This document shows positions 7,293-11,587 of a stretch of 11,587 bases of DNA, piece by piece. A program made the position numbers and the translations under genes. The stretch covers positions 1 to 11,587 of the forward strand of contig JBEKHI010000276.1 of the NCBI GenBank assembly GCA_050012355.1, read 5' to 3'. The DNA comes from JBEKHI01 sp050012355 (lineage in GTDB: Bacteria; Actinomycetota; Actinomycetes; Streptosporangiales; Streptosporangiaceae). The notes beneath the pieces are model-generated. The model had not been told where the DNA came from. It did not search any database and saw nothing but the letters and a program-made list of their open reading frames with translations. The number at the start of each line of letters is the position of its first letter. Position 1 is the stretch's first letter.

Positions 7293-9110
7293 TCAGGCCT
7301 GCCGGGTCGCGTCGCTGGCGATGTGCGGTGCCGCGAGCTGGTCAAGGGCCGAGAGCGGCAGGACGTAGCGCTGCTCGCTGTCGGCCGGTCGGTCCGGGGC
7401 GAACCCGAGTTGCGGGTACAGCCCGGCGACGAGCGCGTTGCGGTCGGTCGCCCGGTAGCAGCCGACGAGCGTCCGGCAGCCGCGCTCGGCGGCCACCCGA
7501 CCCAACTCGCGCAGCAGCAGCCGCTCGGCCGTGCGGCCGATCACGCGGCAGCTCAGCAGCAGCGTGTCCACCACCGCCTCATCCCCGCGCAGCGCGGTGA
7601 AGCCGACGCCCACGATCCCGTGGTCGGCCAGCCGGTCCCGCAGCGACAGCGAAAGGCAGACCCAGCCTGGGTCGGCGGCCAGCGCGGCGACCTCCTCGGA
7701 CGTGCGCCGCCGGGCCGTCAGGTTGAACTGGTTCGTCTTGTGCAGCAGCTGGGTGACCCGTGGGAGCAGCGCCCCGTCGACGGGGCACACGCTGGCCACC
7801 ATGGCCAGGTCGGCAAGGAAATCGTCAAGCGACGTCGACCGCTCGCGAAGCTCGGCGGCCGCCCGCAGGCCGGCGTACGACGCGTTGCGCTGCCGGTCGG
7901 CCAGGGTGAGCCGCCCGGGCTCGAGGGTAGGCCGGCCCGCCAGGGCGCCGACATAATCGGACGGACTGGCTGGCAGGTCGATGACGTCGACCTGGGGGAG
8001 CGCGCGGCGGACCTCCAGGCGCTCCGCGGGGTTGTCATCGGCGAAGGCCAGGCTGTCCAGGCCGAGCGAAAGGCGCGCGGCCACCTCGCGAAGCTGCTCG
8101 GACTTCGGGCGCCAGTCCGCCACCACGGCCGACAGGTGCTCGGGCCGCAGCCGCATCCCTGGCACCTCGGCGATCGCGCGGCGGGCGAGGTCCGGGTCGT
8201 TCTTGGTGGCCACAGCGAGCGCGACCCCCCGCTGGTGCAGCATGAGCAGGTACTCCTGAAAGGCCGCGAACGCCTCGCCCCGCGGCGAGGTTGTCAGCCT
8301 GACGCCGTCGATGCCATCCTCTCCGACGACGCCGTCCCACAGCGTGTTGTCGAGGTCGACCACGACGCACCGGCGGCTGAGCCCCTGGTCGGCGGCGAGC
8401 GCCGCCGCCGTGGCGCGGGCCAGCGCCGGCAGCGCGCTGAGGGCGACCGCCTGGCGGGCCGCGAACCAGTACCGGTCGTCGCGCCAGTCTTGGAGCCCGT
8501 GCTCGGCCGCGAGCCGTTCGCAGTCCACCAGCACGACGTCAGCGCTGGCCCGCAGGCGGGCGTTGACCTGTGCCACGACCGCCGACGGGCTGTCGGGGAA
8601 CTGGAGCGCGGCGACGCCGAACGGGTCGGCCGTCGGTGGGGTGAACAGGTGCTGGCACACCCTGATATGGGCGCTTCGCGCGGCGTCCCACAGCCGTGAC
8701 CAGCGCTGGACAGCGCCCGACACCACCTCCTCCGGGTTCCGCTCGCCAAGGGCGCCGAGCGCCAGGTCGTCGGTGCTCGGCACCAGCAGCACGTAGTCGG
8801 GTGGCTCGCGACGCGTCGCCGAGCTGGCGTCGAGCAGTTCCTGCTCGACTTGGCCGTAGGGCGCCTGCGTGACCTCAAGGCCGATCCCGGCGGCAACGCC
8901 CGCTGCGGGCAACAGCCGGGTGAGCAGGTCACTGCTCCACGTGGCCAGCACCCGCACCCGGGCGGTGCGGCGGACATAGGCCGTGAAAGCCTCGGGGAAC
9001 CGTTCGACTTCACCCACCGCCCGCCGCCAGGTTCCCGGGTCCGTAGTGGACCGCAGCGCGGCGATAAGCTCCGAGGCGTCAGAGTCCACGCTGACCGACC
9101 ACGGTGGCAA
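7293..9110 (-). CDS. FkbH-type HAD protein (phosphoglyceryl transferase/phosphatase)
   Basis: FkbH proteins take D-1,3-bisphosphoglycerate, remove phosphate and load a glyceryl unit on a dedicated ACP. This 605-residue copy has the long form: an N-terminal domain (about 1-240, SGNH-like in relatives), a HAD phosphatase domain with VVDLDNTLWDG (nucleophile Asp252, Asp254), ATKNDP (Thr302), WRPKS (Lys336) and FADDNPAE (Asp358/359), the LLHKTNQFNLTARR stretch (456-469) typical of FkbH, and a C-terminal GNAT-like domain (about 482-570). The start is uncertain: TTG at 9110 gives 605 residues and GTG at 9089 gives 598. Neither has a strong ribosome-binding site. The best one (GGAG, five bases before ATG at 9132) serves a different frame that stops after 17 codons. 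First gene of the four-gene operon. No acyl-CoA dehydrogenase, 3-hydroxyacyl dehydrogenase or O-methyltransferase of the methoxymalonyl set is beside it. Confidence 0.9.
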   Translation of the reverse strand: MPPWSVSVDSDASELIAALRSTTDPGTWRRAVGEVERFPEAFTAYVRRTARVRVLATWSSDLLTRLLPAAGVAAGIGLEVTQAPYGQVEQELLDASSATRREPPDYVLLVPSTDDLALGALGERNPEEVVSGAVQRWSRLWDAARSAHIRVCQHLFTPPTADPFGVAALQFPDSPSAVVAQVNARLRASADVVLVDCERLAAEHGLQDWRDDRYWFAARQAVALSALPALARATAAALAADQGLSRRCVVVDLDNTLWDGVVGEDGIDGVRLTTSPRGEAFAAFQEYLLMLHQRGVALAVATKNDPDLARRAIAEVPGMRLRPEHLSAVVADWRPKSEQLREVAARLSLGLDSLAFADDNPAERLEVRRALPQVDVIDLPASPSDYVGALAGRPTLEPGRLTLADRQRNASYAGLRAAAELRERSTSLDDFLADLAMVASVCPVDGALLPRVTQLLHKTNQFNLTARRRTSEEVAALAADPGWVCLSLSLRDRLADHGIVGVGFTALRGDEAVVDTLLLSCRVIGRTAERLLLRELGRVAAERGCRTLVGCYRATDRNALVAGLYPQLGFAPDRPADSEQRYVLPLSALDQLAAPHIASDATRQA

Positions 9111-9132
9111 TCCACGGGCGTGCAGTCGGCAT
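9079..9132 (-). other. 17-codon upstream frame overlapping the FkbH start
   Basis: ATG at 9132 has GGAG with five bases spacing, the best ribosome-binding site in this leader. Its frame (MPTARPWIATVVGQRGL) stops at 9079, overlapping the FkbH candidate starts at 9110 (TTG) and 9089 (GTG). It may be a translated leader that couples to FkbH, a sign of a small frameshift near the FkbH N-terminus, or chance. Confidence 0.25.
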
Positions 9133-9380
9133 TTACTCTCCAGGCATCAAGCACAGCCACAAGGAAATCTGCGACTCCGGTCGGCGTTTACATGTCGTAA
9201 ATAATGCCTGTGACCACTCTAGCCCCGTTCTCTCGATTAACGTAGGGCGCAGTTCAACTGCGGACATGTATGTCATTTCCATTTCGATTATGCCCCTACC
9301 CTCCGGACCGCCCGCATCATACCGTGATCCGATCCACTAGGAACGGTGCCGCCGCAGCAAGGCTTGACGAGTATCACCAG
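9111..9380. other. Intergenic leader/promoter region of the FkbH operon
   Basis: This spacer of about 270 bases between the MarR-like gene stop and the FkbH start is visibly more AT-rich than its neighbours, as expected for a promoter region. It holds the 15-bp palindrome at 9248-9262, the second copy of the 38-bp repeat at 9364-9401 and the short leader frame near 9132. I cannot place -10/-35 elements with confidence and see no other gene. Confidence 0.6.
9248..9262. promoter_or_regulatory. Perfect 7+1+7 palindrome containing StrR/NovG-type half-sites
   Basis: CGCAGTT-C-AACTGCG is a perfect inverted repeat about 140 bases upstream of the FkbH start. Within it GTTCAACTG (9252-9260) matches the NovG left arm GTTCRACTG 9/9. 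The expected partner arm 11 bases further (9272-9280) is absent; on the other side CAGTTCAAC (8/9 to the right arm) has only a weak partner with 10-base spacing (TCTCGATTA, 5/9). It may be a degenerate site for the StrR-like activator or an operator for another regulator such as the adjacent MarR-like protein. Confidence 0.4.
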
Positions 9381-9401
9381 TTAAATGCTGTCGCCGTCCA
9401 C
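9364..9401. repeat. 38-bp direct repeat, copy 2
   Basis: Same orientation as copy 1 (4465-4502), 35/38 identical. This copy spans the stop codon and last codons of the MarR-like gene and continues about 17 bases beyond the stop toward the FkbH operon. Unlike copy 1 it lacks the left arm of the StrR/NovG box (CAAGGCTTG instead of GTTCGATTG), and its right arm is CAGTTAAAT, so it is probably not a functional operator. The two copies bracket the four-gene operon. Confidence 0.85.
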
Positions 9402-9776
9402 ATTAAGGGCGCCCAGAGCCTCTTCAAACGCCGCGAGCCCGCGCTCGGTGATGACGATCGCTGACTGGCGTGGCATATCGGGATTGTCGTGGAAACCCAG
9501 GTAGCCGCGCAAGATCATCTTCTTGACCGATTGACTGCCCTTCTGGCCGGTGATGCCTAGCTGTCCTATCAGCGTGCGTGCCTGTGACCTGTTGAGATTC
9601 ATCGCGGTCAAGGTGAGCAGGTCGTCCCCGTCAAGATCACCGTAGCCCGCGGCTGAAAGGCGGGAGCCGAGGCCTGCGGCGATAGCATCCCGCATCTCGC
9701 GCAATACGACGTATGCCTTATCGGCCGAAGAATCCATGTGGTCCATTATTTCATCAGCTACGCGAGTCGCTTCCAT
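9381..9776 (-). CDS. Small MarR-like winged-helix protein
   Basis: A 131-residue protein with the layout of a winged-helix DNA-binding protein related to MarR. LLTLTAMNLNRSQARTLIGQL (about 53-73) is the first helix pair, ITGQKGSQSVKKMILRGYLG (about 75-94) fits the recognition helix, and NPDMPRQSAIVITERGLAAFEEA reads like the MarR wing (DxRxxxVxLTxxG). The N-terminal helix (about 1-45) could dimerise. The ATG at 9776 has no clear ribosome-binding site; the Met at codon 11 is an alternative. It lies 55 bp after the StrR-like gene on the same strand and may be co-transcribed with it. No ligand can be inferred. Its end coincides with repeat copy 2. Confidence 0.65.
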   Translation of the reverse strand: MEATRVADEIMDHMDSSADKAYVVLREMRDAIAAGLGSRLSAAGYGDLDGDDLLTLTAMNLNRSQARTLIGQLGITGQKGSQSVKKMILRGYLGFHDNPDMPRQSAIVITERGLAAFEEALGALNVDGDSI

Positions 9777-9831
9777 GCGCGTTTAAAACTGGCAAATCAT
9801 CGCACGCGGACGAGAGCGCCCACCGTGGATA

Positions 9832-10866
9832 TCAGCGAGCAGCCGCGGACGGGTCGATGATCCGTGCCCTGCCGTCGAGTTCCTTGGCGAAGTCCTGCCA
9901 CATCTGCGCGTACTGCCGGGCGAGTTGCACGACAATCGCGACGCAGTGCGGCGGCAGAGCCGTCGCCGCGTCCGGCAGCTGCTCCGCACCTACCGCGTTG
10001 ACATGCAGCAGGTGCAGCATGCCCTTCCCGCGTTCGTTGTTGCGCAGCGACGGATCGCGTATCAGCTTTTCCACTGCGGCCGCCGGGCTAGCGGCTGCGG
10101 ACCGGGTGGCAGACCGCACGGGAGGGTCAGCCGGGACTTCGTTGGCTGACCCGTTGTCGTCGGCCGACTGGGTCGAGGGCACGGGTCTTGCCGGCACGGG
10201 CGATTCGCCACGCTCAATTCGCTTGCGTACATCGAGGACCGTCGCCGGGGAGATGCCGGCCAGGCGCGCCACGTCTCTCAGCGACGCCTCCGGCTGGTCG
10301 GTGAGCAGCTCGGCGGCGCGCCGTCTGGCCTCGCTGGTGTCCAGCGGACGGACCCTGCCGTCCCTGCCGACCCGGGCGTTTGACTGTGACGACTCGCCGG
10401 TTGAACGTTTCCTCATGGTGGCCACGGTCTTCGCGGCTAGGCCCGCCGCCTGCCCGATGGCCCGGTCGGACATGTGGGAGTGCGTCGCGATGATGCGTTC
10501 TGCCGCGGCCCTGCGGTCGGCGTGGGTCAGCGGTAGGCCATGAGCGATGTTCTCCTCGACGGCACGCAGGAACACGTCCGACTCGCTGCCCTCGAAGAAC
10601 ACAACGTTGATGGTCTCCTGGCCCTTGAGCGACGCGGCCATCAAGCGGTGCATCCCGTCAATCACCCGCATAGTGCGCCTGTCCACCATAATCGGCGGCA
10701 GCGGTGCCTCGGTCTCGGCGAGTCTCGCGATGTGCGCCTTGTCCTCTCCGTTCAGTCGCGGCGACTCGCCAGAGCGAAGTGACATGATCGGCACCGCCAC
10801 GACCTCGGCCGGCCTCCTCGTTGCTGTGTTTGCTGGATGAGTCAAACGGCCACCCGGCTGGTTCAC
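9832..10866 (-). CDS. StrR/NovG-family pathway-specific activator (ParB-like domain plus HTH)
   Basis: Members of this family (StrR, NovG, Bbr of balhimycin) activate antibiotic clusters. With the start chosen here the protein has 344 residues. A ParB/sulfiredoxin-like domain covers about 22-115 (SGESPRLNGED, ETEAPLPPIMV, TMRVIDGMHRLMAA, HGLPLTHADR). The first helix-turn-helix is SDRAIGQAAGLAAKTVATMR (about 133-152). The family motif ARVGRDGRVRPL follows (about 164-175). A second helix-turn-helix is SLRDVARLAGISPATVLDVR (about 195-214). A variable Ala/Pro-rich linker and a C-terminal helical domain (about 270-344) complete it. GTG at 10866 is preferred because GGAGGG lies eight bases upstream; the longer frame from GTG 10923 (363 residues) lacks such a site. 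A scan of the reading frame found no TTA codon, so no direct bldA control through this gene. It is the likely regulator of the cluster. Confidence 0.92.
   Translation of the reverse strand: MNQPGGRLTHPANTATRRPAEVVAVPIMSLRSGESPRLNGEDKAHIARLAETEAPLPPIMVDRRTMRVIDGMHRLMAASLKGQETINVVFFEGSESDVFLRAVEENIAHGLPLTHADRRAAAERIIATHSHMSDRAIGQAAGLAAKTVATMRKRSTGESSQSNARVGRDGRVRPLDTSEARRRAAELLTDQPEASLRDVARLAGISPATVLDVRKRIERGESPVPARPVPSTQSADDNGSANEVPADPPVRSATRSAAASPAAAVEKLIRDPSLRNNERGKGMLHLLHVNAVGAEQLPDAATALPPHCVAIVVQLARQYAQMWQDFAKELDGRARIIDPSAAAR
10378..10406. promoter_or_regulatory. StrR/NovG-type operator inside the activator gene
   Basis: GTTTGACTG, 11 bases, CGGTTGAAC: against the NovG consensus GTTCRACTG-N11-CRGTYGAAC this is 8/9 plus 9/9 with exact spacing. 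It lies in the middle of the activator's own coding sequence, in the linker just after the first helix-turn-helix. I recall that strR itself carries an internal StrR site, so an intragenic autoregulatory site would fit the family. Binding is inferred. Confidence 0.7.
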
Positions 10867-10874
10867 GACAGCTT

Positions 10875-10880
10875 CCCTCC
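10875..10880 (-). promoter_or_regulatory. Ribosome-binding site fixing the activator start
   Basis: GGAGGG on the minus strand, eight bases before GTG at 10866. It favours this start over GTG at 10923. Confidence 0.7.
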
Positions 10881-11267
10881 GATGCAGGGGCGCTCGGCTT
10901 GCCTTTGTCAACTTCAGTGTCACCCGTGCGCACGTCCTCTCCCTGGTGGCCCGCTGACCGGGAATTGCCGTACCTGATGATCATGCACGTGCGTTTTCCC
11001 GGTTCAGGGGTTGGTTCGCCGCAGACTCATCGGGACCTAGTTGCCGTAGTACGGTTTGGGCGCAATTCCGCGGTCGCGAATGCACAGGCGATCCAGGCCG
11101 CGGTCGACGATGGGTGAGCGTTTGGCTGCTTATTCTCAAGGCTGCGTCCAAACCGCATGAGTTCGGCGCCCTTCGGTGCGTGAGGCGGTCCGAAAACTTT
11201 GACCTCATCGCGGCGGAGAACTGGAAATAACCGAGGCCAATGTTCTCCGCTCAGTGCGCCCTCCTGC

Positions 11268-11297
11268 TACCCCAGCGGTGGGCCAGCGCTGGGGGTA
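11268..11297. repeat. Inverted repeat, possible terminator or structured site
   Basis: TACCCCAGCG and CGCTGGGGGTA form a stem of ten pairs (one extra G in the right arm) with a nine-base loop. The right part also contains the perfect palindrome CCAGCGCTGG (11283-11292). No T-tract follows on the plus strand, so an intrinsic terminator is not certain. Confidence 0.5.
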
Positions 11298-11421
11298 TGG
11301 ACACATGTCAAATTACGGCGTGTTGCGGGTCCTGATCGTGGTTTGCTTCGCGCCGTGCGGCCCGGGATGGGGTAGCGAACCGGGCATCCGTGCCATATCG
11401 CCCGGCTGTCGTGCCGGGGGT

Positions 11422-11479
11422 TCATGGTGAGTGCTGCATTACCCGCACTCTTGTCTGGGTAGTGCAGCACTCACCATGA
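11422..11479. repeat. Long near-perfect hairpin (23-bp arms, 12-base loop)
   Basis: The left arm (11422-11444, starting TCATGGTGAGTGCTGC) and right arm (11457-11479, ending GCAGCACTCACCATGA) are complementary at 22 of 23 positions; the one difference allows a G-T wobble. The loop is GCACTCTTGTCT. This is the strongest hairpin in the window. It has no T-tract, but many actinobacterial terminators lack one. It could be a bidirectional terminator at the cluster edge, a small MITE-like element, or a paired transposon end. Confidence 0.8.
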
Positions 11480-11587
11480 TCACCTCGAACAGAGGGGCGT
11501 CGGCGAGGACGGTGCAACCGGGTGATACCACGCCAAATCGCTCGGCCGCGACGACACGCCAGAAACTCACGTTGTTCTTACTACGTT

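Larger units (their letters stand above)
10881..11587. other. Region without a convincing gene, upstream of the activator
   Basis: About 700 bases in which I find no reading frame with recognisable domains; the short frames present look like chance products of high GC. It should contain the activator promoter in its left part, but I cannot place promoter elements or a full StrR/NovG box. Two inverted repeats stand out (11268-11297 and 11422-11479). They may mark the edge of the cluster or of a mobile or degenerate element. Confidence 0.55.

Noticed and set aside
7323..8699. Long plus-strand open frame antisense to FkbH
   Set aside because: The Arg/Gly/Gln-rich product has no domains, and the minus strand carries the complete FkbH motif set.
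9002..9010. GTTCGACTT inside FkbH as a StrR/NovG left arm
   Set aside because: No right arm at 11 bases (CGCCGCCAG), so it is taken as chance.
9781..9810. GTTTAAAACTGG before the MarR-like gene as an operator
   Set aside because: It resembles the arm only with a two-base insertion, and the partner arm is weak.
3279..10866. TTA (bldA) codons in the glycosyltransferase, MarR-like and StrR-like genes
   Set aside because: I read these three genes codon by codon and found none; other genes were not fully checked.
1..11587. tRNA, rRNA, CRISPR array or intact transposase
   Set aside because: No cloverleaf, spaced repeat array or transposase motif was visible on either strand.

Overview
The window is high-GC DNA with GGAGG-type ribosome-binding sites and GTG/TTG starts, typical of an actinomycete (Streptomyces, Amycolatopsis or a relative; the genus cannot be read from the sequence). 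It looks like one edge of a secondary-metabolite cluster built around a nonribosomal peptide synthetase (NRPS).

Layout: (a) 1-3085, plus strand: the last NRPS module, reading partial condensation (C), adenylation (A), carrier (T) and thioesterase (TE) domains. The A domain is cut by an in-frame amber codon at 977-979; there is no frameshift. (b) 3086-3278: a short convergent spacer, with a possible small or broken ORF behind the glycosyltransferase. (c) 3279-4376, minus: a GT-B glycosyltransferase. (d) 4377-4531: a regulatory spacer holding a StrR/NovG-type operator and one copy of a 38-bp direct repeat. (e) 4532-9110, minus: a tightly coupled four-gene operon, in transcription order FkbH-type HAD protein, stand-alone acyl carrier protein, MaoC dehydratase-SDR reductase fusion, and PAPS-dependent sulfotransferase. 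Junctions are 15 bp apart or 4-bp overlaps. (f) 9111-9380: the operon's leader/promoter region, with a short palindrome and the second copy of the 38-bp repeat. (g) 9381-9776, minus: a small MarR-like winged-helix protein. (h) 9832-10866, minus: a StrR/NovG-family (ParB-like plus HTH) pathway activator with a near-consensus StrR/NovG operator inside its own coding sequence. (i) 10867-11587: no convincing gene, but two strong inverted repeats.

How it may work together (inference): the StrR-like activator would switch on the cluster through GTTCRACTG-N11-CRGTYGAAC sites; two good sites are present, one before the glycosyltransferase and one inside the regulator gene. The NRPS would finish and release a peptide. 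FkbH would take a C3 unit from the glycolytic pool (1,3-bisphosphoglycerate in characterised relatives) and load it on the ACP as glyceryl-S-ACP. The dehydratase/reductase fusion could convert it to another C3 acyl group, for instance lactyl. The sulfotransferase, translationally coupled to that fusion, could sulfate the C3 unit or the peptide, and the glycosyltransferase would add a sugar. The four-gene block lies between two 35/38-identical direct repeats, so it may be a module gained or lost as a unit. If the amber codon is real and not suppressed, the assembly line is broken in this strain.
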